Source: Saccoglossus kowalevskii (taxonomy: Eukaryota; Hemichordata; Enteropneusta; Harrimaniidae). Taken from it: a stretch of 64,000 nt of DNA. The notes below the pieces were generated by a model. The model made no database searches. It worked only from the letters and a program-made list of their open reading frames with translations, and was not told where the DNA came from. The stretch covers positions 1,045,012-1,109,011 of the forward strand of contig NW_003130854.1 of NCBI RefSeq assembly GCF_000003605.2, written 5' to 3'. Below are positions 23,111 to 37,050 of this stretch, one piece after another (the stretch's first letter is position 1; the number at the start of each line of letters is the position of its first letter). The translations under genes were made by a program, and so were the position numbers.

Positions 23111-26100
23111 TTTGGATCATCATGCACTGTTGTACACTGAAAAAGCCAGTTGAACAGAACAAATCAACACAACACAAATCAAGTATATTTTACTGTTTGT
23201 CACGAGGCGCCAAGAAATGTTGAACAAAGAAGCCGAGATACATTTTATATAAATGCACCCCTTGTTTGAATGAGATGGCCAAGGGAACAGATCGTCTTGT
23301 CAGGGAAATTTGAATATCGAGTATGTGCACCTGGACATGGATACCTATATAAATACACCTTGGTCACATGCACGGGTCTATTCCATTCCATTCCATCCAC
23401 CACGTTGACATTGTCTGCAGCTCGTACACCGCCAATGCAGAGAGGTTGCAAGTCTCAACTGATATTAAGTGGAACTGACATTACGGCGAATTGGCTTTAA
23501 CCATTGCTGGCTGACACATCGACGGAACTTACTGTCGATGTATCACAGAGGAAGCCAGTGTGTCGTCTTCACGTCGGAAACGTCAGCACGTGGTTGAAAC
23601 AGCTGTAGGACTTTGTCGGACGTGTTGATTAATTCTTCCAGTTCAACTGCATACTGTTCTGTTCTGACATTCGTCGATACTGGTCAGTGTAACACTACGT
23701 TAGGGTTACACATTTTATGCATATTTTGAGCTTATTATTGTGGAGTGCATTGAATTTATCAAATTATTGCACAACCGCTGTGATTTTGTATTGTTTTTCC
23801 GTCATTCTATTGATGTGTTTTGCCCAATTAAGGCTGGTCAGACGCTGGAAATTTTGCAATATTGAATGTTGGGAATGGCGTCAATTTAAACGATTCACTC
23901 GTAGGTTGTTTGCATTTGAATATGCCACTATACGGGTTCTAACTCGATGGGAATTGATTAACACACACAGGGTTTTTTTCTGACTGGGATTTAAGCCTTG
24001 TACGACGTGACTTGATTAAACTGCTCCAGTTATATTTACAGTATACTTGATTTGACTTTGGAACATCACGGTGGGTGCTGCATGCCAGCAGCAGATGTTT
24101 ACCCTTCACGTGCACCTGGCCTGACTCCCTTGTGGGAGTTTGTGATATTCCGCTTCCATCGATTTGGTCAGTATATTTTTTCTAGACTATTGATATTTGG
24201 AGAATGGCTTATCGGTACTCCTATAATTATTAATAAGCCGTTAACTGCTAGTATATGATTGTGTCTGCTACACCAGGGTCACCAGTTATTGCTTGTTGGT
24301 TGTATACAAATGTACAAGTCAAAATTAATGTTAAAACTAGCAGTGTTAACTTGTATAAACATTTTCACAAGGCCGTATACATTTAACGAACAACATCTGT
24401 GCTGAAATGTGAAGGTTTTCAAAGAGTTAAATGTGTACAAATATTATGAACAAACTGGGCCATTTTTTTAAAATGAGACTTCCATTGTAATTAAAATACT
24501 TTTAATCACATTGAGAAAACTCGCCTCACATAGCTGGTTTCTGTATAGTACTTATATCAGTGCTGCTTCCTGTACCCTATGTTTATACCAGGTCTCATAC
24601 CACTAATCAACCAATGGCTGAATTTTTTTAAATATTTTTTTCTCAGGTGATCCTTTTTTGAGGGCGTAATCACCTGGGTCAAGGGTGAGACCAACATGTG
24701 GTCTTTTGTTTACTACTTAGCGGCTGTGTACCTGTGGGTTTATTCTGTGTGTATTTGAATGTTCTAATCTTGATGTTTTTTCCAGTGATTTCTCTTGGTG
24801 CAATCCAAATACAGTCAGTGTGTCTTGTGTACCTGAGATTTGCAAGAGTTTGAGCTGGCCAACATGTTAGTTTTTTTTTCATATGGTTGATTACTGGCAT
24901 GTTGATTTCCCATTTTTTGATCCATGTTTTCAACTTTCTTCATTTTCATATAGCAATCTCGTCATATGTTAACATTGTCATATATGGAAATTCAATCAGT
25001 GGTATGAGCCCACCAGGCGACCCCATGACCTCTCTCTAAGCATTATGGGGAAACACAATGGAGGATGGAATTGGAAAGAGGCTTATTATACAAGTGAAGA
25101 TATGGAACTTGCTGGGCCCTATCCTCAATGTGCATGATTACACTATGAAAACATATTTATAAATATGCCAATCAAACACACACTTTAGAATAGAAGCATC
25201 CGGGGATTGTTGAGATCCAGTGAGCCATGTACGGACCGTCGTCAATAGCAACGAGGCGCCGCAATTCTCGGGTATTCTAAGTTAGCCACTCGGTACAGCG
25301 ACGTACATCACGTTTGGTGGTTTTAACGGTACTTTGCTTCTGGTGTGCTTTTATAAAAACAGTCCACTTCGTCTGGTACTTCATTTTCTGGTGCTGGTCC
25401 GAGTTGGCCCTGTCCTATCGATCGCAACCACTGCATAATATCCATTTCGTTTGTTGCAGCCATTATCGTCTGCAGGTTGTCAAGGAAGCCGGTTAACGGG
25501 ATGCGTAAACGTATCCATCCGCAGTGCCAAACTTATCGACTAACGCGATTGCTTATAAAAAATGTACCCTTTTACCAATAAGAGTTACCTTTTAAACATT
25601 AAGATATAAACCCTACATTCCTAATTAAAAGCATGTGATAAAATATTACAGCCCGACTATAGGCTATATGATCACCTGCGCTCGGGCACAAACACCCATA
25701 TGCAGGCAGTATTGTATAATATTTACTAAATAACTACCAGTCGATAAATTTAGTATGTATTCAAAGATAAAAATCAAAGTCCGTAATATCTTGCCATAGA
25801 ACCATTGATGGGATTATAATTTAAAATATACTTTCTCTTCAGTATATGTAAAGCATTATCAAATGAGCAACCACTCTAATAAATGTCTTCACCTAAATAT
25901 CATCTGAGTATTGCTTCATGTCTCATCAAACGTTGATCTGCAACACATGAACATGATACATATATATTAAAGTCGTGCTTTATAATATTTTCAATTTTAA
26001 GTCATTAATGTTATACTGGGTAATTTCTTGTACATGGACACCACTAGCAATAAGGTTGTAGGTTGTATTACTGCAATTTGTCTTGTAATACCTTGGTTCT

Positions 26101-26799
26101 CAAAGAATTAAACACTTTGTTGTACTGAAGACAAAGCCTGTAATCACAAATTAAAATGTGCAAAATATTAAGTTATAGGATTCCTATAGGACTATCCTAC
26201 AATTTACTTGGTATTTTTAAAACTTGTATACTAGTATGTACTTTGACAATGACAATTTTTAAGTGCAGATAACCATTACAAATCATTTTATGCATACATA
26301 CACGTCATGTCCATGTTCTCTATTGTATTTCTTATTTCTTCTCTAAGTTCACGTACACGCTATCCATTATTGTTCCATGGGGTAGAGCTCTTATACGAAT
26401 GGCGTATGGTTTCATGTTACGCTCTTTATCTGACATCATGAACACCATGAGATGGGTTGCTGCTTGTCTTGTTTCGAGTTATAGCCTTTGTGTACTTTAA
26501 TAGGTTTTCTCGTGTTCTTTTCAGTTTTATTTTCAATGCATTCACGTGTAGTGTCGAGACTGAAGCCTTTCATATTGGTCAGGTCATTCAAACTCTTCAA
26601 CACGTCAAGCAAGATGACACTCTTGAGATGGCTGTGAATTGTCATTATACGACTACAGTGGTCCAAAATGTAGTGCCAACCATTTAGCACCAAAATAACT
26701 ATACATTGTCTCTATTTACTGTTTGTACTCATCCGGGTAATATCAGTTCCATCATCTCTCGCAGGTTTTCACATAATTAATGTACAACAATCTTTTCTG
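23111..26799. other. Long spacer, no gene identified
   Basis: Several medium frames exist (minus 24679-24933, plus 23717-23983), but none matches a family I know. An ATTCC repeat lies near 23380-23397. 25190-25500 is GC-richer with a TATAAAA at about 25350 on the plus strand and could be a promoter, but no coding exon follows. A minus-strand frame at 26332-26457 reads ERNMKPYAIRIRALPHGTIM, which looks protein-like but is unassigned. Confidence 0.35.
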
Positions 26800-28315
26800 A
26801 AAACTTTTATTGTGATTTCAAAGCGTGGCCAAAGAGTTCAATGAAGTCTGGGTAAATTCTTGAGGATGACATTGGACATGTATTTCAATAAAAGCTGGGA
26901 CAAAAATCCTGACTTTTGCAATTATTTCACCTGATGTTGTCAATTCAGCATATTCATATCCTTTCTTGTATAACTTGTTTAGGCTAAGGGGGAGTGATAT
27001 TCTTTCCACGGTTATTTAGTAGTGTACTTTTCTTGATCGACTTTCAAATGTGTATCATGGTACGATTCAAAGTTCAGTTCAGTATTGTACATTTCAGCGT
27101 TATTAGAGATTCCGATGACTTTTAGATCCAAGAAGTTGTGCATCGGAGGTTCTGTTGTGGTCTACGTCGTCTCGGCGAGCATCATGTTGACGTCAAAATC
27201 GGGCTTGTTAAATTGTCTGATTGGCCCGGCCCGGAAAGCAAATAACCGAATTTAGAAGCGACGGCTATCGGTCAAACTTTACCGCGTACTTTGTGGTTTC
27301 CAACGTAGTTCCAATATTGATCTGCTCCAATGAGTATGTCAATGTCCATGAGACGTGTCGTTGTCACAGGATGGGCATTGCGAACTTCCACAGATATTCG
27401 ATCCGCTACTCTGGTTGAGGTGATGGGGGGTGATCATTGCAATGGTGATTGTAAATATATATTACCATCCAATTTGTTAGCGATAATGTTCATGTATTGT
27501 TCAGTAGTGTTAATGCCAAATGTCGCTAGGTGAATATTCTCGTGGTTGTGGTTGAGTTCATGGGCGAATTTCGTGGTGTTGGCTCCCTCGTCGAACATCA
27601 CAACGGCGTTAACTGGGTTATTGTTTTTTTTTTTCAGAAATAGGAGCAATAGCAGTCTTCAATAACTCTAGCCCAACATTGTTAGAATGTCGCATATCAT
27701 ATTAGTCGTTCAGATTGTCATTGAAATAGTTATTACTTGCATTCAACACCACTTTAGTTCAGTGACATCGGCGGTGCTGACATTCTCGGTTGATGGCTTC
27801 TTTGTTTGATTCTGCGATGTTGCGATGTCTTGAAAATAGCGACCCTGCTACTGCTACCCTAAAACGCTTTGAAGAGAACACTGATTGAAGTCACCGGAAT
27901 TTGAGCGCTTGGCGCAAGATATTCCATCGGTTCTTACTTGCTGCCGTTATGTTGCCAAATGCCATTGGTCTTGATATCAGTGCCGATATGTTGTGTGATG
28001 TCATCTCTTCGGCGGGCAGAGTGGCGATCAGTGGCTCGGCACGACAGCTGGTTAGTAGACAGAGCCATATTTAGTTCGCTGCTTTCACTCACCTGTTCCC
28101 CTATGGTTGGGGAGCAGTAAGGTGTTCCCTGCAACTGTTCTTGTTGGGCTAGCCCTTCCAGTAAATCTGCATGGGCAACCCTCACCGGTCCAGGTCTGAT
28201 AGTCGCACACAACACACTTCTCTCCCTCCGCTGGCTGGTCTCTCCTATAGTTACGCTGGTCTATTTCTCTTGCTAGACTATATCTGTTTCTGAAGTGATG
28301 TGCGGTCACAGTCAA
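26800..28315 (-). mobile_element. BEL/Pao retroelement fossil (gag-end to pol-start region)
   Basis: Treated as a fossil. On the minus strand, 28085-28315 has a cysteine-rich basic segment that may be the end of gag. 27434-27649 has the aspartic-protease-like region of BEL/Pao elements (NAVVMFDEGANT, then HLATFG). 27200-27360 has MDIDILIGADQYWNYVG and SKFGYLLSGPG, the conserved stretch between protease and reverse transcriptase in this family. Further degraded sequence continues to about 26800. It is broken in several places, and no terminal repeats were identified. The decay suggests an old insertion. Confidence 0.78.
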
Positions 28316-30328
28316 GTCTTAGTTTTATAGTTTCTTAATTTGCATACAATTCTGCAAAAAACACTCACTGGGTCGTCTTGTTTACAGGCTGTGTAAGTTT
28401 TACGCGATCTGATTGGCTCTATAATGGCAGCCTTTCTATTTATTTCAAAAACTTCTCCTTCCTTTCCGGATGATGGGAAGCTAGGCTGGCTCAGTTTCGG
28501 TCAAATACAATCTACTTGCGTGCATTAAATTTTAAATTGACTGCCCGGACCGTGACGACTGCGCTCCACTATTGAGATATTACCTACTTGAAAATTGACA
28601 AATCTCATTTTCTAATGCCCCATTCAGCCACATCGACGAGTCGAATCTCGCCGTCTTCAAATGATCGGCCGTGACAGTCACTCTCGCTTTCTTCTTCTAC
28701 GTTGGAAGGTAATAATATTTCCTGCGAGTTACAGACATCTCTTGAACGTCTTGAACAGGAGTATGACCCACGATATCGATGTCTGATTCATCGGACTCTG
28801 TATAACTTTCGTCGCCAACTTCATGGCTAACACTGGTTTCGACAGGGAAATCCTGTCTTTACGAAGCCAGCATCGTCTCTTACAACATCTTTTTCACTGG
28901 AGTGGTCATTCCTTTTTCTTTTCTTTTTTTAAATGATCGCATGCTTACTATCTCGTCCATAATTAGTGAATGACAACCGGAAAATCCCTCAGGACTAAAC
29001 TAAGAAATTACTGATAATCCTCTTCTTCTTTGCATATTTTGCACATTAATGAAGGAAGCTGCTCTGCTTTTTAGTTGGTGTGAATGGAATAATTGTAAAA
29101 TGTAACCCAATTAACAAATTAAATCCTGCAAAACAGAGTGAAGGTTATTTATCTCCTGAAATGTTAGTTGTAGTAACCCCATATTTTATACTTGAATGAA
29201 TCTCTTTAAAGTTTGTAACCGGGCTCAGGGTTATCATCTTTAAAAACTACCTAGATTTTAGATGATACTTTTATTTATTTTTTACCCGAGTCGTACGAAA
29301 ACGTCAACCCTTGCCTTGCGTGTAACACTGGCCCATATCCGATGTGAAAATTGCGGCCGGAGGGTGGTGGGGTGGTGGTGCAACACGCCACTTTTTCTTT
29401 GCCGTACAGAAATACATTAGATAAAACAAGTATTTATTACATGTAACAGAATTTATGAGTTGCTTACGCTCACGCTCATTACTATATCAACAGCCCGGAG
29501 TCCTAGATGAGAGCAATGAACACACACTACCACTCCACACAACACAATCATGCAACATTTCCGATTTTAATGTGGATTAAAAACCTAAGTAAACCTAAAA
29601 TGGTGAAAACTCCGATGTGGGGGTCATAAAACACCAATGCTCATGAGCAGCCCAGTGTTGAAACTAGGTCCAAGCATATTCTTATCAATGCTCAACCTCT
29701 ACATGTAGTTTGTGGCCTGTTATCCGAATTTTCATGCAATGAATAGCCACCACAAATGGCGGGCTGTACTTTATTTTTTGCAACCGTATTTTGTAAAAGG
29801 GGGGCCCTCAATGTAACTGCATTACTTCTGGACTAAGAAAGTAACACCGTGGTCAGACCCCTTTCAGTGATAAAGCAAAGAGAAAATATTACAGAAATTT
29901 ATTGTAAGTTAACATTCTGTTAACATATACTGTAGAATACTTTATTTTCGCTTAAGGAATAAAATCCAGCGAATATACCTTTTTTCCATATTTTGCATTC
30001 TACTTATCAAAATCCAGTGAAAATAAATTCCATACAAAACACACAAATTGTCTTTTCAGCGAAAATTGATCCAGCTAAAATAAACTATTTTACAGTAATA
30101 TATTTTTGTTTCAAATGTGATTTTTTTGTCTTTGCTGTACCTCATCTTGAAAGACAATCATTTTAGTGCCTAATTATTTGTATCATAGAATTTTTTTTAA
30201 ATAATATACTACATTTTTTTATATTCCAAGAAAAGTTCAAAATTTATAAGTGGTAACTAGTTAAAGAATACTAGTATAAAGGTCATACATTGCACACTTT
30301 TCTTCTACAGCAATCATACAACACTCAT
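28316..30328. other. Spacer around one MITE, no gene recognised
   Basis: 28560-28960 on the minus strand has acidic and serine-rich frames (ESDESDIDIVGHTPV) that may be coding remnants linked to the BEL/Pao fossil or to an unknown gene. The rest is AT-rich. A TACTGTA-type MITE lies at 29928-30097. Confidence 0.35.
29928..30097. mobile_element. TACTGTAAAATAC-type MITE
   Basis: It begins TACTGTAGAATACTTTATT and ends with the inverted TATTTTACAGTA. Inside are the shared blocks AAAATCCAGCGAATATAC, AATAAATTCCATACAAAAC and TTTTCAGCGAAAATTGAT. It is one of about ten copies in the window and the only one found left of 49 kb. The likely TA target site and palindromic ends suggest a Tc1/mariner-type non-autonomous element, but the family is unproven. 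Confidence 0.75.
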
Positions 30329-32132
30329 TCAAGTTTGGTACGGTATATCTCTTTTTGGAAGATGTAGTGGCCCTGAAAGGGGCAGTGTTATTGTTTTTTT
30401 GATGAGGTTTACTCCTCTTGGGATGGCGCTGTTATGCGTGACAAACACTTCAAAAGACGAAAGGTAGTCAATGTGCCATCTATATACTATTGCCACTACT
30501 CTGCTAACTGCCCCTGCATTCTTTGGGGTTTTTTTTCTTTGATATTTCTTAAGTTTGTATTCACTGAGCTTCAACTGTAGTGGGACTAGTTGAGCTTCTG
30601 TGTGTAATCACTGGACAAGAACATAGAACTGGAGGTTCCCACGCTGTGCCCTTTGTGTTTAGCAGATTATGCCAGCCCTCAACATCATTGGTGTTTCTGG
30701 TTGTTCGGTCAAATACACAGAAGCAGGTGGCCATACAGTGCTGTTGATCCAGGTATCTTCAATTTATTCCATGAATGGTTGTAAATGGTTGTTGGAGTGT
30801 GTCTTTATCTTGTCAAATCCTGGCTGAATTTGTTCTGATGGTAATGCAAAAAACAACTTAATGTAATTGAACACTGCATCACACTTACGATATGCAACAG
30901 AAAGTCCAAGTTCTGCAACTTTTCTTCACAGGGCTTGAGAAAAGTGAACATAGCACCCTTGCAGTTTAACACTAGGAAACACTTCCTAGCTGCTGACCAC
31001 AAGTCCGCATTGATTATTAAATTTGATGCATCTTCCATTATGTCCTTTACCACTCTAAACACTGCCCTATAGTCAGGTTCCTTCTGCTTAACATCTATAC
31101 AAATGCTATGGGTACCTGCATGACATTGGTATCATCAAAATCTCCAAGAAAGCAGTGGATACTAAAGTTGGTAGAATTGTTTGCTGACAACCTTAAAAGT
31201 TCCATCAACATACATGTTCTTGGCAGTGCAAAGCAGGTCTTGACTGGCAAACATGATATGGCGCGAATCTTCGGTTATAATGTCATGCTGGAGAAAACTG
31301 TCTCCAATCCAATTTTGGTCTATTTGAAATGACATATCTTTTGGTTCAACTGGACGGTTCTTTTGTCGGTGATAATTGCTACTTTTTGTTTGATGGGTTG
31401 GTTGGTTTGGAGGTGGTGCAGTAGACGGGAACTTCTTTCTCAATGACGTAGAAAACAATGGTTGGTGCAGACTGGAAGATGTTGATAAGCCGACTTGGTG
31501 GCTTTTACTTTGGTAGCAATACCGGGCAGTGGCTGATGGCTGTGATTAAATGCCATTCTTTTGTAGACGTCATAAAGTTGGCTGACTGTGGCCTTGCATG
31601 TGTGTGATTTGCTCCTAACTGAACATCTTCATGCAACACGCCTAGTCTATTCTAGATTTTAGTGTATATGAAAATTCATAGCTATCAATTAAAAGTGTTC
31701 CAGACCGTTGTGAGCCACCATCTATTATTTCATGGGTAAGGGCATCTGGTTCATCCATTCCATCAATGTCATCAGGTAGATCTGGTATCAAGGCTGGTTG
31801 TTGACGTTGTGGAGCAGGTGCTGGAGATTCGAATTGGTTTGTGAAATTAAATGACGAGACATCAAGTTCATTGGATGATTATGGTGGAACGGACGGACAA
31901 TGACGGCGAGCCAATAGAATTGTAAAGCTGACCTATAGGAGACGGTAGAGGTGAACGGGGTGAGCCAGGTGGAGAGCATGACCTCGGAGGTGGTGAATTG
32001 TTGACTGGTGTTGATGACGTTGCTGGATGCAAAGAACAGGAAGCACACTGCCACTGAAGTACAAGGTTTCCCTTCACTATCTCCCTATATTGGTTGAAGT
32101 CGATACCACTATTGCACAACCTATATTGCCAT
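30329..32132 (-). mobile_element. MULE transposase relic with PHD-like finger
   Basis: An exon begins at 32132 after TTTCAG and reads WQYRLCNSGIDFNQYREIV, then VLQWQCASCSLH: the second half of a PHD-like zinc module (C-x-tG-I...W-x-C-x2-C), whose first half must be in an upstream exon not found. A proline/serine-rich linker follows. 31680-31780 reads EIIDGGSQRSGTLLIDS, the start of a FLYWCH-like segment. 31162-31400 has FLQHDIITEDSRHIMFASQ and KNMYVDGTFKVVSKQFYQL, the start of the MULE catalytic domain. 30805-31062 has FRVVKDIMED, NADLWSAARKCF and NCKGAMFTF. 30329-30574 is the C-terminal LSEYKLKKYQRKK stretch. Several frameshifts mean it is not active as written. Confidence 0.82.
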
Positions 32133-34303
32133 CTGAAATATGATAAAATAGAACATGTCATAATTTGCACAGATTAAGTCAAACAGTTACATACAAGTAG
32201 TCAGTCTATACGTACATTTACATGTATTGGATTATATAATTTATTTGTGAATGTCTATCAAAAATGTTATATATTTTTGTCATAGTTCTGTATTTTAGGC
32301 AAAATGGCAACCAGAAGAGCAGTAAACTGGATGTTAGCGACTCAGAAGTTTTGATCGTCGGTGATTCTGATATTGATTTTCTTCTTGCCCTTTAGAAGAC
32401 ATCGGCAGTGAAGTTGAAATCAAACGAAACAAAAAATCTCGGACAAACATTTTATTTAAATGTAAATTGCGAAACATTTGCAAGTGCATATGTATAACAT
32501 GATGCATGATGTTGCACATGAGAAGTTTAAACATGATCGGCATGATAGAAGAAATGGGTCTGGAATAAAAAATGACGGCCAGAATAATCTGAAAAACAAA
32601 ATGATATGCATTAAGGTTTATGTTCAATGTGACAGAGATGCTCACTTTTAATTATGTATCTCAAGATTGTTAATGTCATCGTTTCAAACATATTCGAGAT
32701 AGAGGTATGGACGGACATGTGCATGAACATAGGCAAAGTTTAAAAATTGTGGATTTGTACATTCACCTAAGCAAAGACTAAAAGTGTTAATAGTGCAATC
32801 AATTTTGGTGAGACAACATTCTGATTTTTGAGATTTGTGTACTTTCAAAATTAACCATTTAATGAAATACATAAGCAATCAAGTCTGTAATGTACTTTTA
32901 TTAAATACTTTACTGTGTCAATTACAAAAGCAACATCAAATAATATTTAATAATTTTACCTGGGTTCGGGAAGACAGCGAATTAAATTTTGCATCGGTGA
33001 GGATAGTTAAATCCTTTTTGCATAATAAGTCACATGTGACAATACACAATATTCGTATATCAGAGCAATCAGGTGAGTAGTTTTGAACATAAAATGCTAT
33101 TTTATAACGGAAGTTAACTCAAAGTACCTATTTATTATCAAATCAATTAACATTTAACATATCAGTGCAAGTTAGTAGATTTCTTAATTTAAAGGGGTCT
33201 TTTAATTAGCGCATCAATTCCATTATTATGCACAATCGAGTTATTTGATGGTTTTCAGAGCTAGCTAAGCTAGATTAAACCAGTTAAAATATAAAGTTAT
33301 GCTCGGACTGTACAAAAGATCATACTGCTTTGCTCACAATTTGAAAATCCCCCTGTAAAGAATAAAGGTTTCAGAGAAACTCACACAAGACTAATTACAA
33401 TGTTTGAATGAAAAGGTTTGAAACAATTACAGCGGGCACAAGAATGGAACCGATCATGAAAACCGCCATCTCCCTGCCAGTATTCCAAGCAACATTTGTT
33501 GTTAATCTGTTTAATGGTACAAGTGTGCTTAAATAATTTGCACGGATTTCAATCAAAAACTAATCAGGACTGAGCATTATCTCAGAGCATCTGTGTACTG
33601 GTATTGCGATATCAGTGAAACAGTCACACGTACAGATAGACATACGCAAATACTTCCATTTTGTGCTTCGCAAAATAAAATTGCATTTTAGAGAAAATAA
33701 CAATAGTTTACTCATAAAGTGAAAAACACAATACTACTTCAATCCTGAAGCATATCAATTTCTTCCCATCAGTCAAATTTATTCTATTCTATTACCAACC
33801 ATTTGCATAATGAAAGTACCATTTTATATGATGGGGTGTTTAAATTTGTGATCAAATAATCAAATTTACAGTATTTCAAATACGAACTGCTTGTAGATTT
33901 CAATAATACACCATTTCATGCAATGATTTCCCTCAAATCAGACTTCATTCATTTTCAAATTTATAAATCTCATCTCGCATCACCCACGGAAAAACGATTT
34001 TCCGCCACAACTTAAGATGTGAATTCAGTGGGGGAACATTTCAAGTCTAAACGTACATTGTACGATAATAAATTGTCGTTTTACTATCCAGCACAACCCA
34101 CATGAAAAGGGCCAACATGCCAATGAGGAAGAAAATGACAAGGAGATTTATTTATTTCAGCTCATGACTAGCAATACTTTGGTATGGTTTCTTTTTCCAT
34201 ATTCACACATGAAAAGTGATTTACACGAACCATGTCTCAAAATTGTTCTGGCATGTTACATGAGCAATACAGTTTGTACATTCTTTGAAGCATATCCTCT
34301 TTT
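32133..34303. other. Spacer, no gene recognised
   Basis: A plus-strand stretch at 32300-32395 after a TTTTAG reads SDSEVLIVGDSDIDFLL, which could be a short exon but has no partner. The remainder is AT-rich with no recognisable domains or repeats. The missing upstream PHD exon of the minus-strand MULE should lie here but was not found. Confidence 0.35.
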
Positions 34304-35419
34304 TTAAAACAACTTAAAGATCTCATTGAACTTGAGAGATGGTATGTCAGCTGGTTTAGCAATGGAAAACAAACCAGTTATTACCACTTTTTCCCTGTCT
34401 CCGTCTGCTTCGTATGAGGATATCTGGCATAATGACTGTAAATTGATGCAATTTGAGCACTGGAGGTGACATGATGGTTTCCAGGACAAGCTATTGCACG
34501 GATAAAGCAGATTATTATTGTACAAACAGCTACCTAGTGTGGAGACAATTGTATAATATCTAACCAAATCTGTTCAGACTGGTTTGAATTTATATTGGTA
34601 TGCAAGCAGTGTGTCCTGGAATCCATTGATATACGGGAAATGTTTTTGCTTCAAAATATCGTAGTGTGTCCTTACATCAGTTGCAACTGTTAAATATATT
34701 GTGGTTTGGACATCATCTTTGTCATTACTCTTGACTAAAACCCAGACTATGCTGTTCATTCATTCAAACAACAAAGTGATTGAAAACATTCACAACAGAC
34801 GCAAAATGTGCACAGTGCATCTTTTACATATATGGACAAAGCCATTCTGCCTCCCTTCTTCCGGGCATTATCTCCAACTAACTATGCAAACAATTTTACA
34901 CCTTTACCTCTAGTTCCATTGGTGACAATGTGTTAGCTTACTCGAGAAGTTTACAGTCACGGATGTATCCAAATATCGCTCACTCTTCAACATTATGTAA
35001 CTACACAACTAAAGGTAAAATACATGCAAATACAATAATCAAGGTTGCATCATAGAATGAAAACTAGGACTGCATAGTAAATGTAGAAAATCAATAGTAA
35101 AATCAAGAGTTTATGTGGCATGGGCAACGACGGCACCTATGATCAATGTCCACAGAGGATGCGAAGCATGGCTTGCAGTGTTGATGAAGGTGTATCAATA
35201 TAGACCTGTCATGTGTTGCTCCTCCATCTTTCTAGAGCCTAAATTAACCAGTCTGGTCGGTTTGGGGGTGATGAAACAAGGATGCGTTGGTATTTGACGT
35301 ATGTCAATGTCAATTTTCACCTCTTTCAGGGCATTTTCCGCCCTGGAAACCAGCATTTTTGAAAGTCTGGAAGAAGAGTGTTTCCACAATGTGGGGTGCA
35401 GCTGAACTCCAAATTCCAC
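34304..35419 (-). pseudogene. Unrecognised coding-like region, decayed
   Basis: On the minus strand 34304-34759 is one frame with a single internal stop: VQTTIYLTVATDVRTHYDIL, then a cysteine cluster with CHLQCSNCINLQSLCQ, then KVVITGLFSIAKPADIP. Upstream, 35195-35419 holds EFGVQLHPTLWKHSSSRLSK and EVKIDIDIRQIPTHP. The cysteine spacing suggests a metal-binding segment. I do not recognise the family, and I cannot tell whether the two pieces belong together. It is likely a dead gene or a transposon fragment. Confidence 0.3.
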
Positions 35420-35558
35420 AGAACAATCTTGTATTTATTGTGATTCATCCGCTATGACTATTTCAATATTCAAACAAACAAATTAGACTTGCAAGTTTGA
35501 GACAGAGACAGATACCTCCCCCCCCCCCCAAAGGTCTGGGTTGAAACTTCTCACACGA

Positions 35559-35674
35559 GAAATTTTAGGCTCTCGGTATATGGGGTTCTTTTTTGCACAT
35601 CGTCTCAAAAATATGTTTATTACCGTGGACACGTGAATGGAAGGATGTTGGTGATCCGCTCTGCTAGGATTTCC
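35559..35674. repeat. Short copy of the hairpin element at 40 kb
   Basis: These 116 bases match 40127-40567: TCGGTATATGGGGTTCTTTT, CACATCGTCTCAAAA, TTATTACCGTGGACACGTGA and GATCCGCTCTGCTAGGATTT are shared, but a 322-base hairpin insert in the 40-kb copy is missing. The outer ends, GAAATTTTAGG and the inverted GGAAATCCTAG, form a short imperfect inverted repeat, consistent with a small MITE. Confidence 0.65.
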
Positions 35675-37050
35675 ATTAAAATCACTTGTGATTTTTGGGC
35701 TTAGCCGATTTCGCTAAAACTTGACAGGTAGGTCACACCTTCAACTAGTGTAACAGACTTATATTTTAAACTGTTGAGGGTAGTGGTGATACAATCAGGA
35801 TATTTATTCGTGGAGACATCAGATACAGTGATAATACAGTGAAGTGTAAACTTGGTTTCCAGGCGATGGCTTTACAGCCACGCCTAGAGACAGACCTCCC
35901 ATATAACCTCCTCTCCCTCTTTCTCATCAGTCCCCCTATTTATAAGTGAAACCACGTGATATCGTGACGTCACTATGACGCCTAGCACAAGTCAACGTGA
36001 TTGGTTAGAACTTACTAACATGCCAAATAAGGAGTGCTAGACAGTCATGGTGACGTTTGACACGGCGTGTATAAAAGTGTTAATATGGTTTAGGCTTTAA
36101 ACAATACATTAGATATTACATATAGGTGTAGGAATGTGAACATTAAAGTAATAAGCATGGGAAAGTTAACACGAAAGTTAACACGTATTGACATAGACAA
36201 TTGAATGCAATTGTCATGTCATACGTGTATGTGGGTACCACATCAGATTGGTGACACTGTCCCTTCCAACGAAAAATGAAAATGTCCCCATTTTCGTAAT
36301 ATCAAATCATACGCTAGGAAAAAAATAACAGAAATATTGATAGAAAAATATTTACAAATAAACAAATCGAATCTTATTCAAATACAATGTAGAAACGAAG
36401 AAGCCATGGCAGTATACGCACAACAATAGAACAATCAAATCATGGTCAGTACAATAGAAGGTGTCTTTCTTTCTAATTCTTATTTTGCTAGTTCCCTTTG
36501 TTCAGGTAGATTAATTCTTACATCGTTAATCATGTCTTAACTAAATTTCTTTCTGCTCCGTATGCTTAGTTTGTGTTATCTTAGAGAAAATTAAAAAAAC
36601 ATGCCTCAGTGGTACAATATTTAATAGAACTTAAAAAAAGAAGAAAAAAAGCGAGTTAGGTTATCCAGGTAACCGAATGTGACTCACTTCCGTAGCAAAC
36701 AAACAGTAGTTACAAATCTCTGAGATATGCCTCTGAGCAGCGATGGCCTAGTCTGAATTCGACGTGGCATTTGTATTATTCAGTGTTTGTTGCCATAAAA
36801 TAAAATAACGATATTTCTCAAATTTCAAACAAATTTAGCCTAGGATTTAAAATTCACTTCATTCGGTTCGTGTTTTCTATTGGTTGTAAAATACCATGGC
36901 AACTGGTTTTTGCATGTTCAAAACAAGAATCCTTAAAGTACATATGTGGCTAACAATTACGTAAAGAAAAAAATCACAAATAAAATAGTAAAGTAATATA
37001 AAAACATAAAAACTCGACTTATTGACAATAAAATAACCAGAAAATGGATG

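Noticed and set aside
24679-24933. 84-codon minus-strand frame as a gene
   Set aside because: The composition is basic and protein-like, but there is no motif, splice signal or neighbour to support it.
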